DNA of 64,000 nucleotides from Syntrophothermus lipocalidus DSM 12680 (GTDB taxonomy: Bacteria > Bacillota > Syntrophomonadia > Syntrophomonadales > Syntrophothermaceae): positions 186,001 to 250,000 of the forward strand of contig NC_014220.1 in the NCBI RefSeq assembly GCF_000092405.1. Direction: 5' to 3'. Of this stretch, positions 25,258 through 33,849 are shown piece by piece; the first letter of the stretch is position 1; each line of letters starts with the position of its first letter. A model generated the notes under the pieces. That model was not told the origin of the DNA and did not search any database. It saw only the letters and a list, made by a program, of their open reading frames with translations. The position numbers and the translations under genes are program-made.

Positions 25258-26844
25258 ATGGGTACGATTAACAACACAGCAGGAACCGTGGCCAGGGCTG
25301 CGGCAGTGATCGTAATATTTACGGGATTATCTAAGATTCTGGGGTTTATTCGGGAGATGGTTTTGGCCTACGGCTTCGGGGCGGGAGCAGCTACCGACGC
25401 TTATCTCGTGGCCTTGACCATTCCCGGCATCATTTTTGCGATCCTGGGAGGGGCATTGGCAGCGGGAGCGGTGCCCCTTTTTACTTCTTTCCGCAGTCGC
25501 TGGGGAGAGGATGAAGCCTGGCGGCTGTTTTCGGCTATGATTACCTTTCTTTTGGTGGTTTTGACCGGCTTTACCCTGGCCGGGGAGCCTCTGGCCAGGC
25601 AGTTGGTGTGGCTCATCACCCCGGGGCTGCCAGAGGAAACGGCGGTTCTTGCTGCTTCGCTGACTAGGATAGTATTGCCCAGCGTAATTTTCCTGGCTTT
25701 GGGGAACATATACTACGGGCTTCTCAACGCCAACGGGATTTTCGGCCCACCTGCTTTTTCTTCGGTTCTGACCAATGTTTTAGTAATCGGCGGCCTGGTA
25801 TTGGGCATGAAGTACGGCATCGTGGCCGCAGCCTGGGGGGTTCTTTCAGGCTATGCGGCTGCTTTTTTGCTGCAGGTCCCGTACATGCGCGGGGTGGGAT
25901 TCCGCTACCGGCCGGTATGGGACCTGAAACATCCGGGCATGCTCGAGGCCTGGCAGATGCTGGTGCCGGTCTTGATCAGTTCCGGGCTGGGACAGATCTA
26001 CCTCATAATAGACCGGATACTGGCTTCGGGCCTGCCGGAAGGGAGCATCACGGCCCTGAACTATGCCCAGAAGGTGGCGATGCTTCCCCAGGGGATGCTG
26101 GCGGTTCCCCTGGCCACCGCCATATTTCCGGCTTTAGCCGAACGGGCGGTGGCGGAGTCAGAGGAGGATTTTGCCCGGGCTCTGACCCGGGGGGTGAGCC
26201 TAATTTTAGTCACCACCTTGCCCTTGGCGGTTCTGGTCTTAGTTTTGGCCCGGCCGACGGTGGAGCTGCTGTTCATGCGCGGGGCCTTCGATGAGCGGGC
26301 GGCGGTCATGACTACCTTAGCCTTGGCTATGTTTGCCATCGGGCTGGTGGGGCAGTGCGTTAATCCCCTCATGACGCGCGGATTCTATGCCCGGCAGGAT
26401 TCGGTGACACCTCTGAAGTGCGGGGTGGTGGCCATCGGGCTGAACCTGGTATTAAGCCTTATATTAATTCATCCCTTGAAGCACGCGGGGCTGGCCTTGG
26501 CTAACTCGCTGGCGGCCACGTTCAACGTCTTCCAGCTGGGCTGGCGGTTGAGCCGGATGAGCGGCGGACAAGTGTCGTTTTCGGGCATCGGGCGTGACGT
26601 TGGCATGACGGTCGTGGCCGCCGCTGTTTGTGGCCTTGCCGCCTGGGCCTGTGATGCGGTGCTGGCGGGCATGGTCGGTATGGGAACGGTAGGGGCTTTT
26701 ATTCGCGTGGCGGTGGCTGGTTCGATAGGACTTGTCGTGTTCGGAACGGTGGCCTGGTTTTTGAGAGTGAGGGAGTTTGTGGCCTTGGTGGAGAAGGGCG
26801 TGGGGTTACTTCAGCGAAGGCCAAGCACGGGATCGGTGAATTAA
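25258..26844 (+). CDS. murJ: Lipid II flippase MurJ
   Basis: A MOP-superfamily membrane protein of 528 aa with ~14 predicted helices. The N-terminus has the family's SKILGFIREMVLAYGFGAG and ATDAYLVA; RGAFDERA and TRGFYARQDSVTP are the conserved later loops. MurJ moves lipid-linked peptidoglycan precursor across the membrane. It stands alone inside the accessory island and a decayed piece of a second copy exists at 49288-49425, so this could be an extra, mobile MurJ serving a different glycan lipid. Confidence 0.92.
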   Translation: MGTINNTAGTVARAAAVIVIFTGLSKILGFIREMVLAYGFGAGAATDAYLVALTIPGIIFAILGGALAAGAVPLFTSFRSRWGEDEAWRLFSAMITFLLVVLTGFTLAGEPLARQLVWLITPGLPEETAVLAASLTRIVLPSVIFLALGNIYYGLLNANGIFGPPAFSSVLTNVLVIGGLVLGMKYGIVAAAWGVLSGYAAAFLLQVPYMRGVGFRYRPVWDLKHPGMLEAWQMLVPVLISSGLGQIYLIIDRILASGLPEGSITALNYAQKVAMLPQGMLAVPLATAIFPALAERAVAESEEDFARALTRGVSLILVTTLPLAVLVLVLARPTVELLFMRGAFDERAAVMTTLALAMFAIGLVGQCVNPLMTRGFYARQDSVTPLKCGVVAIGLNLVLSLILIHPLKHAGLALANSLAATFNVFQLGWRLSRMSGGQVSFSGIGRDVGMTVVAAAVCGLAAWACDAVLAGMVGMGTVGAFIRVAVAGSIGLVVFGTVAWFLRVREFVALVEKGVGLLQRRPSTGSVN

Positions 26845-26921
26845 GCGGGACCGTTTGCAAACAGCCGCGCGTAGAAAGGGTATTCAGAGCAGTCATGCGG
26901 CGCGGCAGGGGATGGGCTTGC

Positions 26922-28082
26922 TCAGCTGCCGCTTTCCTTCAGTTTCCTTATCGGGAACGGCTTACGGCTGGTGAAGTACTCGGTCTCGGCCGGGGTTAGC
27001 TCCAGTCCCAAGTATTCCTTGAGTTGGGCTACGAGATAGCGGATGGCGGGAGCACGGTTGGCGACCAACCCGCCGGCCATGGCCGATCCTTCCCAGGCCG
27101 GGTTGTTCAGGCTCCAGTCGAGGCGGCTGAATTTTTCCCGGCAAAGATCTTTCCAATCCTGGGGACGCTGATCGATGGCGGCCCGGACAGCCCCCGCCAT
27201 GGCCTGCCAGCCCACGCTGTGCATGGCGATATAGCGGGAGCGGTGTTCGAATGGCATCATCTTTCCCGCTACCACTTTCTCGATCTCGGGCAGCGAAGGA
27301 AGCAGGACCTCGTCGAAGACCTGCACCAGCTCACCGGCGGCCCGGGAAACGAGTTCGGGAGGGATATCGGCCATTTCCGAATCGTAGTAGCCGTTGCGGT
27401 CTTTGAGGATTTCTTTGCTCATCTCGTAAAGAACTCCTAAAGTGATTATTTTTTTCGATTTTTGGGCTAGGGAATTGTGCTCAAGTTCAACCCGGTTGGC
27501 CAGCAGTGACGAGCGGTTCATGGCTTCTTTGGCGGCCTGCTCGAAGAGACCGCGCCATTCGAAAAGGATGTTCAAGGTTTTGGTAGTAGGTTTCGCGTTG
27601 CGGTTGAGGTCGCTGAACAGTTGCTGGGACTTCTTGAGGCCGCGGTGGGGTATAAGGATGACCGAGATCTTTTCGGCTGCAAGGCCCGGGCTTTCTTTTA
27701 AGGCTTCTTTGATGGCTACCAACCGGTGTTGCCCGTCTAAAGTACGCAGTTCCTCGGTTCCGTCCAGGATGACGTAACCCCATTCCCCGTTCACCGGTTC
27801 AAAGGTTATTTCGGATTTGGCATGGGCAGGGTATACCACTTCCACGGTGAGAGAGCTGAAGAAATGGTCCGGAACCTGTAAGAGGTAAGGCACTACCTCC
27901 CGACGCACGCGGGGCCAGTTGATCTTGCGCTGGGCCCGGAGGTCGGCCGGTATCTCGGCTTCTTGCCGTTTTTCCAGTTCTTCGGAATAGGTTATATTGC
28001 GGGCGGCCTCTCCCAGTCCCCACACGGTGAGGTAGTACTGGATGCCCCCCATTTCTCCCCGCAAAGCTGGAATGCGAAGCAT
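26922..28082 (-). CDS. DndB-like DGQHR-domain protein (orphan)
   Basis: A 386-aa protein with TLDGQHR (114-120) and FSDLNRNAKP (156-165), the two signatures of the DndB/DGQHR family. DndB regulates phosphorothioate DNA modification in dnd clusters. No dndA, C, D or E is present in the window, so this is an orphan, perhaps acting in another modification or defence setting. It has its own upstream region and no operon partner. Confidence 0.8.
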   Translation of the reverse strand: MLRIPALRGEMGGIQYYLTVWGLGEAARNITYSEELEKRQEAEIPADLRAQRKINWPRVRREVVPYLLQVPDHFFSSLTVEVVYPAHAKSEITFEPVNGEWGYVILDGTEELRTLDGQHRLVAIKEALKESPGLAAEKISVILIPHRGLKKSQQLFSDLNRNAKPTTKTLNILFEWRGLFEQAAKEAMNRSSLLANRVELEHNSLAQKSKKIITLGVLYEMSKEILKDRNGYYDSEMADIPPELVSRAAGELVQVFDEVLLPSLPEIEKVVAGKMMPFEHRSRYIAMHSVGWQAMAGAVRAAIDQRPQDWKDLCREKFSRLDWSLNNPAWEGSAMAGGLVANRAPAIRYLVAQLKEYLGLELTPAETEYFTSRKPFPIRKLKESGS

Positions 28083-28670
28083 AAACTATCCTCTCTTTCT
28101 ATCAGAAAGTATTGCAAGAAATATATCTAATGCAAGTATATTTAATATCAGACCACAAGTCAATCCGACTCGGGGAAGTTACCGGTACCACGGGAGACAA
28201 TACCGTTCTTAGCTCCTGTTATTGGCAAGACAGAGGTAGCTGTGGGTCGGAAGCGGGGGCTTGTGCGGCCTATGAAGCGCTCATCATGCGGTGGGACAAC
28301 GTGCCTACGCAAGACCAGCTTGCAGACACTTAGGGGAATCATTGACAAAGACAAAGGGTCAAACGCACAATGATGACGAACTCAGTTTGATCCTGGAATA
28401 GCAAAAGCTGGACTTTCCGTTTTAGGAAAGGCTCAGGCTTGGGCTAAACACAATCTCAACTCGGCTGGCATGTATCTTCTTCCATGCTACACCCTCTATG
28501 TAGTTTGTTCCCAAGACCATTGTAAACCTAGTAAGTGCTTGCAGCAATAACTTACCGACGGGTGAGCATCATGGTCCAAAACAACATCGACGACCTCCGC
28601 CTGTTCGCTCACCCTATCTAGGACGCCTTCTTATGACTCATAAAATCCCACCGTTTGGCTCTTTGCCACG
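28083..28670. other. Non-coding stretch with 16S-rRNA-like words
   Basis: About 590 bp without a convincing gene. In order on the plus strand it holds CAGTTTGATCCTGG (28383-28396), GGCTCAGG (28430), GTGCTTGCA (~28534) and CGACGGGTGAGCA (28556-28568), all words found in this order at the start of 16S rRNA, but the intervening sequence does not match. A decayed rRNA fragment is possible, not shown. Confidence 0.3.
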
Positions 28671-29090
28671 ATCACGGTGTCTCAAATCCAACCAATCTCA
28701 CCCCGAGCTCGCGCAACATAGTAAATGAGTCGATATGGTCAACTTCGAAGGCACGACATACGTTGGGAAGAGGAACCTTATTTTTTAACGTTAGCCTTGA
28801 ACTGTTCCTGAGTTACGAGTACTTTATTCCGGACCATTGCGTATGCAAGCAGCCAGCCGTCAGCTCCACTGGCAAAATCTCTTTTAGCCCAGTCATAAAA
28901 TTGGCGTTGTCTGTTGACCCAATTCATAACCTCACCGTAACATTCCACGATATCCTTGTCGGCAGTCGAGTCAAACCATCTGGCAAAAACTTTCTTGGCC
29001 CACTGGGCAAGATAGTCGTTCCCGCGCTCCAACTCCCGTTTAACCCAATCAACACTGCAGAGCAGACCATTGCTGGCGAAAATAGGGCCT
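28671..29090 (-). pseudogene. DUF4411 (PIN-like) toxin pseudogene
   Basis: Reading leftwards: VDWVKRELERGNDYLAQWAK, then WVNRQRQFYDWAKRDFA and ADGWLLAYAM, which fit DUF4411 toxins. At 28778 an A-run causes a frame change; beyond it VPLPNVCRAFEVDHID and FTMLRELGVR complete the C-terminus. The N-terminal Asp motif is absent. The left part is in copy 2 only; in copy 1 the repeat cuts the gene at 14443. Confidence 0.7.
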
Positions 29091-29167
29091 TAGCTTTTGT
29101 TCTGGGCTTTACACCCGAGCTAAGGAGCTTTACAATCAATCTAAAGTAAAGAATGAGGGTGAGGTCC

Positions 29168-29425
29168 ATGTCAGTTGTAAAGATTTCGAAAAAGGGACAG
29201 GTAACTATTCCGGCCGAGATAAGAAAAGTTCTGGGAGCAGCTCCGGGGACCCGCCTGCGCTTTGTCGTGCAGGGGGACTCGGTGCAGGTGGTAAAGGCTG
29301 ATGAAGGAATAGCTGCTTTGAGAGGTAGTGTGAAGGTGTCAGAAGCACAAGATTTTTTGGCAGTAAGGCAGCAGGTTATGGAGGAGGTAGCGAGGGAGGT
29401 TGCGGGCGAAGGCGAGGACGATTGA
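29168..29425 (+). CDS. AbrB/MazE-type antitoxin (copy 2)
   Basis: Same protein sequence as the copy at 14743, with the same start, promoter (TTTACA, 17 bp, TACAAT at 29108-29136) and 26-base overlap with the toxin. Third-position changes only. Confidence 0.88.
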   Translation: MSVVKISKKGQVTIPAEIRKVLGAAPGTRLRFVVQGDSVQVVKADEGIAALRGSVKVSEAQDFLAVRQQVMEEVAREVAGEGEDD

Positions 29426-29813
29426 TGCCAACGTTATACTGAGATTTCTCCTCAATGACAACCCCAGTCAGGCCGAGCGCTGCTCTCAACTGCTGCAGAG
29501 GGTCGAAAGCGGGGCCGAACAGGTATTTTTGCCCGACTTGGTTATGGCCGAAGTGGTGTGGACGCTTGAAAAGTTTTACCGCCAGCCCAAGGCGAGGATA
29601 AGGGAGCTGTTGTTGCCGATATTGCTGCTTCGGGGCATGCGGCTTTCGAGCAAGTCCGTGGCAAGGAAGGCGCTAGATTGGTACGTGGGAAAAAACATAG
29701 ACTGGACAGATGCTTTTGTTGCTGCCAAAATGGCGAGTGGAAATAGGGCCGAGATCTATTCCTACGACCGCCATTTTGACAGGTTACTGGAAATCAAGAG
29801 GATTGAGCCTTAA
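29400..29813 (+). CDS. vapC: VapC-family PIN-domain toxin (copy 2)
   Basis: Protein identical to the toxin at 14975-15388, with all four acidic motifs present. The complete identity of two toxins 14.4 kb apart means a recent duplication or continuing gene conversion. Confidence 0.9.
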   Translation: MRAKARTIDANVILRFLLNDNPSQAERCSQLLQRVESGAEQVFLPDLVMAEVVWTLEKFYRQPKARIRELLLPILLLRGMRLSSKSVARKALDWYVGKNIDWTDAFVAAKMASGNRAEIYSYDRHFDRLLEIKRIEP

Positions 29814-29938
29814 AACAGGGGCGCATGTTTCTGGTCCCGGTCCAGGTGAACCGGGACCCGGAGGCTACCCAGGCCTTGAAGCTTTTGACGGGGTCTCAAG
29901 GATAACGGGTTTGGCAATGAAAAAGTAATGGTATTCTG

Positions 29939-29967
29939 TTGTCATAACCACTTACTGAGTTTATAAT
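29939..29967 (+). promoter_or_regulatory. Promoter of AbrB/PIN module
   Basis: TTGTCA (29939-29944), 17 bp, TATAAT (29962-29967); 34 bp before the antitoxin start. Confidence 0.65.
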
Positions 29968-30000
29968 GGCTTTGGAAAAGAACTGAATGGAGGGGATAGG

Positions 30001-30258
30001 GTGGAACAGGTTATAGTGCGGGTTTCCAGTAAGCGGCAAATAACCCTTCCGGCTGCAATTTACAAAAGGCTTGGCATACAGCCGGGACAAAAGCTATTAT
30101 TAGAAGTTCAAGGGGACAAGATAATTCTTTCACCAAAAACCACGAGCTACACAGAACTGCTAGCGGGTTCTGTGAAGAACGTCTACGGTAGAACTGCAAA
30201 AGAAGTCGACGCATACGTCAGAAAGGAACGGGAAGCATGGGACAGGACGCATTCATGA
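30001..30258 (+). CDS. AbrB/MazE-type antitoxin
   Basis: An 85-residue antitoxin: VRVSSKRQITLPAAIYKRL and PGQKLLLEVQGDKIIL form the swapped hairpin, followed by a charged tail. GTG 30001 follows GGAGGGGATAGG. A fossil of a second copy is at 9704-9930. Confidence 0.87.
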   Translation: MEQVIVRVSSKRQITLPAAIYKRLGIQPGQKLLLEVQGDKIILSPKTTSYTELLAGSVKNVYGRTAKEVDAYVRKEREAWDRTHS

Positions 30259-30689
30259 ACAAAGTGGTCCGTGCCAAACGTTTATTACTCGACACCAACG
30301 TTATAATCTATTTTTTGCAGGGTATCAGCCCTTACGATGTTCTCTTACATCCTTTATTCATTCTTATTGAAGAGGGGAGACTGCGAGCTGTCATTTCTGC
30401 GATTACGGAGGCCGAACTCTTGGTTGGACCGCTTAAGAAGAACGACAGCGAAGCCTTAGCCAAGGTACAGCTGTTGCTCAATGAGTTTCCGGGGCTGAAA
30501 GTCATGCCGGTTTCGCGTCAGATAAGCCAGATGGGTGCTTCGATCAGAGCTGAAACTAATTTGCCCCTACCCGATGCACTCATTATCGCAACGGCTCAGG
30601 CAGATGGATGCGATGCAATTATTGGAAACGACAGGTCCTGGTCCAGGATTCATGCACCGGAAGTAATCCTTCTCGGTGATTACACGTAA
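30237..30689 (+). CDS. PIN-domain toxin
   Basis: A 150-aa PIN nuclease: RLLLDTNVIIYFL (first Asp), ITEAELLVGPL (Glu), LPLPDALIIATA (Asp) and IGNDRSW (last Asp). ATG 30237 has GAAAGGAA upstream; ATG 30255 overlaps the antitoxin stop as ATGA and is an alternative. Intact and promoter-driven. Confidence 0.87.
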   Translation: MGQDAFMNKVVRAKRLLLDTNVIIYFLQGISPYDVLLHPLFILIEEGRLRAVISAITEAELLVGPLKKNDSEALAKVQLLLNEFPGLKVMPVSRQISQMGASIRAETNLPLPDALIIATAQADGCDAIIGNDRSWSRIHAPEVILLGDYT

Positions 30690-30694
30690 ACCAG

Positions 30695-30838
30695 GGGACG
30701 GCAGGCTGTGTGAAAACGAAAGTCTTACGCGTAATCATGCATCCGGTTGCATAATATACACTTGTTTACGAGGCTAGTGGTGCCTGGCGTGTATATTTCT
30801 GCTACCACTAACCAATTTTCACACAGGCTGCCGTCTCC
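30695..30838. repeat. MITE-like palindromic element
   Basis: A 144-bp stretch bounded by inverted repeats: left GACGGCAGGCTGTGTGAAAA, right (reverse complement) GACGGCAGCCTGTGTGAAAA, one mismatch in 20. An inner pair AATATACAC/GTGTATATT (about 30752-30812) lets the RNA fold into a long hairpin. No coding capacity and no clear target duplication. It lies between two converging units and may act as a transcription stop for the resC operon. Confidence 0.65.
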
Positions 30839-30851
30839 GTGTGTTATTGTG

Positions 30852-31640
30852 TTAAGCGTAGCTGTGCAACCCAGACATCAAATAGTTTACTCCGAAAAAA
30901 GTGAATAACACTATCAGAAACCCTATGATGACCATCCAGTTGCTCCTCTTTCCCCTCCATTCCCTCCTCCTGTGTAAATGGAGGTAAGAGGCGTATACTA
31001 TCCAGCTTATCAAAGCCCAGTCTTCTTTAGGGTCCCAGCTCCAATAAGTGCCCCAGGCCTGTTCAGCCCAGACAGCACCAAAAACGATTGACAGGGTCAG
31101 CATGACAAAAGCAGCTCCTACGACCACATATACCCGATCATTCCGTTTTTCGCTTTTTGTTTGCATTACATCAACCAGCGCCATTCCGGCAGCCAGTGTA
31201 AATCCGGCATAAGCGAGCACTGCCGTGACCACGTGAAACGCCAGCCAGGGGCTTTTCAGCGCCGGCATCAAATTGCCGGCTTCTGTTAACTGCGCTTGCC
31301 CATTGGCCATCACAAATACAATCAGGAAAGCGGCAAGGGTCATTACCATCCAGCCCGCGCGCTGGCTCCCGCTCCTCCTCTCCAATATTAGGTACAAGAG
31401 CACAGTTACGAACACATAGCTTAAGATGAATTCGTACCCGTTGGCGAGCGGCAGCCTCCCAGCTACTATTGTCCTCATCATGATCGCCAAGAAGTTGCAA
31501 AAACCGCCCGCTGCGCTTGTCCACAATGCCAGTCTAAAAAAAGAAATCCGACCTGAATAATTACCCAGGAGGTAAAATACGGCCCCTGCAAAATACAAGA
31601 TAGAAACAATGTACAGCATCTCCTGCACGGGCAATACCAT
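30852..31640 (-). CDS. resC: Cytochrome c biogenesis protein ResC/CcsA
   Basis: A polytopic membrane protein (262 aa, ~8 helices) with the tryptophan-rich haem-handling motif WGTYWSWDPKEDWALISW. With ResB it forms the system II cytochrome c synthase, which ligates haem to CxxCH motifs on the outer face of the membrane. Last gene of the nine-gene minus-strand operon that also encodes a multihaem cytochrome. Confidence 0.92.
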   Translation of the reverse strand: MVLPVQEMLYIVSILYFAGAVFYLLGNYSGRISFFRLALWTSAAGGFCNFLAIMMRTIVAGRLPLANGYEFILSYVFVTVLLYLILERRSGSQRAGWMVMTLAAFLIVFVMANGQAQLTEAGNLMPALKSPWLAFHVVTAVLAYAGFTLAAGMALVDVMQTKSEKRNDRVYVVVGAAFVMLTLSIVFGAVWAEQAWGTYWSWDPKEDWALISWIVYASYLHLHRRREWRGKRSNWMVIIGFLIVLFTFFGVNYLMSGLHSYA

Positions 31641-31667
31641 CTATCCCATCACCCCGATCTCAAGAAT

Positions 31668-32687
31668 TCAAAACCCTTCCTCAGGCCTACTGCGTTGTTG
31701 GAAAATGCGGCGCCTGATGGCTGATTCGGCGGAAATAGCTGCTATCACGCCTGAGACTAACAGCATCCCACCGACGAGGGTAACCCTGAGCCCGGGATCA
31801 GACTTAACCCTCAGAATAGTCATCGGTTCAACGCCATGAAATACTACGAATACGTCGTCATCGACCATGATCTTGCTACCTAACTTGGCAGCTCCGACCC
31901 CGATCAGCCTGTCATTCTCGTATACAGAGTAGACTATACGAGGGTTACCCGTTTTCATCGATGTTTGGCGCATACCGCCTTCGGGATCAAAATCTGAAAA
32001 ATACCGGAATATCTTAACGACACGCTCGGTACCTGGGAATCTAAGGTAATCTCCCTGATGCAGCAGTCGTGCAGGTTGATGAACAGAACCGGTGATGGCC
32101 TCAACCCTCACCAAGTATTCAAAGCCTTCCTGATATACCTTCATTCCACCAAAGACTAACGGGTGATTTACGCTGATCACCCGTTTCATTTCTTGCCCCT
32201 TCGCTTCGTGCAAGGTCACGTGAGAATAGAATTGGGACGGAGAACCGTCTTCGTTGACCGCGATCTCAAACGCATCCAGGGTCATGAAAACAGGGTTGTC
32301 CAACTTCATCTTTTCAGATAGGTCAACCGTTTGCCCCTTCAAGATACTTATCTGACTGCTGTAGCCGTAAAAGTTGTTGACTATAGCACCGATCAAGGTC
32401 AGGACAACACCCAAATGCAGCACCAGAATCCCGGTATGCCGGATGACACACTTTGTATCCGCCGTACCATGTAAGGCCAGTGACCTGAACCGACTCAAGC
32501 GGCTGAAAGTGCACAGCACTAAGTTGAAAAGCAGCAGCAGAAGCAGTAGCCGGAACACAACAGTGTGGGAAAACCCAGAGGGAAAAGCTATACTTCCAAC
32601 AGCCGTATCCAGTCCGATAAGAAATAGCAAGATCAGTCCGGCGTCCACTGATGATATAGCGCGATAAAATTGTCTTGCGCGTGACAT
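31668..32687 (-). CDS. resB: Cytochrome c biogenesis protein ResB/Ccs1
   Basis: The ResB partner of system II. Three N-terminal helices (SSVDAGLILLFLIGL, VFRLLLLLLLFNLVL, ILVLHLGVVLTLIGAIV), a large extracytoplasmic domain, and a last helix (VTLVGGMLLVSGVIAAI). ATG 32687 follows AGGGG; a frame from 32759 would overlap the cytochrome gene. Located 28 bp before resC. Confidence 0.88.
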   Translation of the reverse strand: MSRARQFYRAISSVDAGLILLFLIGLDTAVGSIAFPSGFSHTVVFRLLLLLLLFNLVLCTFSRLSRFRSLALHGTADTKCVIRHTGILVLHLGVVLTLIGAIVNNFYGYSSQISILKGQTVDLSEKMKLDNPVFMTLDAFEIAVNEDGSPSQFYSHVTLHEAKGQEMKRVISVNHPLVFGGMKVYQEGFEYLVRVEAITGSVHQPARLLHQGDYLRFPGTERVVKIFRYFSDFDPEGGMRQTSMKTGNPRIVYSVYENDRLIGVGAAKLGSKIMVDDDVFVVFHGVEPMTILRVKSDPGLRVTLVGGMLLVSGVIAAISAESAIRRRIFQQRSRPEEGF

Positions 32688-32725
32688 GTTTCTACCCCTA
32701 GCGCGTTCTACAGCGGACACGTCTA

Positions 32726-33253
32726 CTACTTCCACCCTTTTCCTAGATCGTCCATCCACTCAAACTGGTGGCATTGAGCGCACATTACTTGCGATTCCCG
32801 ATGCATGTTATGACAGAGATTGCACTCCTGGTCTCCATTGTGATTATCATGAGGGTTAGATTCTTCAAAGTTAGTCGCGCTTTTCACCTTTTCAAAGTCA
32901 TGACAGGAAAGACAAAATTCCCTGGTCCCGAACTCACGCCTATTTAACGGGGTCTCGTAATCGCCTGTCAAGTACTTGACCCCTTCGCTGATCTTGTCCG
33001 AGACAGACTCCTGATGACAGTCGTGACAGGTAACATCATGTTCCGCGTGTTTATGGGCCAACAGGTCACCTTCATTCCAGGAATTGTAGTAAGGCTTTAT
33101 GATATGACAATAAGAACAAAAAGCAGGCTTCTCACTGGCCTTCAAAAGACCAATTCCGGTTCCGCTGCCCATTACTATTAGTGCAACGGCAATCAGCACC
33201 AAGTTTCTCGTTTTTCTTGGCCATTTCTTTGACTGGTCCTTCATCTCATCCAT
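32726..33253 (-). CDS. NrfH/NapC-type membrane-anchored multihaem cytochrome c
   Basis: About 175 residues: one N-terminal membrane anchor (LVLIAVALIVMGSGTGIGLL) and five CxxCH haem sites (CSYCH, CHDCH, CLSCH, CNLCH, CAQCH). NrfH/NapC proteins oxidise menaquinol and pass electrons to a soluble or anchored reductase outside the membrane. Here the likely acceptor is the flavoprotein encoded first in the operon. ATG 33253 lies eight bases from GAAGGGG. The dedicated assembly genes follow directly. Confidence 0.9.
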   Translation of the reverse strand: MDEMKDQSKKWPRKTRNLVLIAVALIVMGSGTGIGLLKASEKPAFCSYCHIIKPYYNSWNEGDLLAHKHAEHDVTCHDCHQESVSDKISEGVKYLTGDYETPLNRREFGTREFCLSCHDFEKVKSATNFEESNPHDNHNGDQECNLCHNMHRESQVMCAQCHQFEWMDDLGKGWK

Positions 33254-33314
33254 AGCGCGCACCCCTTCAGTTCAGAATCGCCTGGTACAAACCGAGTAAA
33301 CTCTAGAAATTCCC

Positions 33315-33803
33315 TTAGTCGCTTAGTATCGAGCCAAAATGATTGCTCTTTCTGATGTATTTCACTAATTCGTTGGTCAACAACCCCGTTAGCAACCCGG
33401 TAGGTACGGAGAACACCAGCATCAAGGGCAGGTACAAGAATATTCCGGGAAAATGCAATACAAACGTTGCCATAGCCAGCTGTCCGATATTGTGGAATGC
33501 AGCTCCCAGAATACTGATACCAACCACTCCCAGAATGTTACAGACCCGTAGCGCCAAGGCCATAACCGCCGCAGCCGTAACCGCACCCGCGAAACTCATA
33601 AGGAACCCCATGCCAAATAGAGTGCCTGCTAGCAAGGAGCCGAGAATCGTGCGCAAAACGGTGATTTGCAGGGCTGTCCTAAAATCAAATACCACTAAGG
33701 CCACCAGGGTAACAATGTTGGCCAACCCTAATTTCACACCAGGAATAGGAACAGGATTGGGAAACAAACTTTCAAGGTAATGAAGAGCAGTGGCCTGAGC
33801 CAC
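33315..33803 (-). CDS. eetB: EetB-like Gx transporter family membrane protein
   Basis: A small polytopic protein with VKLGLANIVTLVAL, typical of the Hpre_diP_synt_I / Gx transporter family, which includes EetB of flavin-based extracellular electron transfer and resembles ECF S components. The frame is open from the EcfA2 stop (33850) without a standard start before GTG 33803, although the upstream in-frame residues (STKRLAVIATL) look like real family sequence, so the true start may be non-standard. It is encoded with EcfT/A1/A2 and EetA. Confidence 0.8.
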   Translation of the reverse strand: MAQATALHYLESLFPNPVPIPGVKLGLANIVTLVALVVFDFRTALQITVLRTILGSLLAGTLFGMGFLMSFAGAVTAAAVMALALRVCNILGVVGISILGAAFHNIGQLAMATFVLHFPGIFLYLPLMLVFSVPTGLLTGLLTNELVKYIRKSNHFGSILSD

Positions 33804-33849
33804 AAGCGTGGCAATTACGGCCAGCCTCTTAGTCGATACCGTTCGATTT

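Larger units (their letters stand above)
28868..29895 (+). repeat. 1.03-kb direct repeat, copy 2 (AbrB/VapC module)
   Basis: Same orientation as 14443-15470 with constant offset 14,425 bp. Differences are a few single bases (for instance near 28904, 28941 and 29092). Its left flank keeps more of the DUF4411 gene, and its right end keeps only ~75 bp of the SNF2 fragment. Confidence 0.93.

Noticed and set aside
28112-28354. 73-codon plus and 64-codon minus frames before the 16S-like stretch
   Set aside because: No ribosome site, no recognised domain, and the two frames overlap each other; probably chance.
25093-30689. CRISPR array or prophage in the island
   Set aside because: No regularly spaced repeats, no cas genes and no phage structural or integrase genes were seen.
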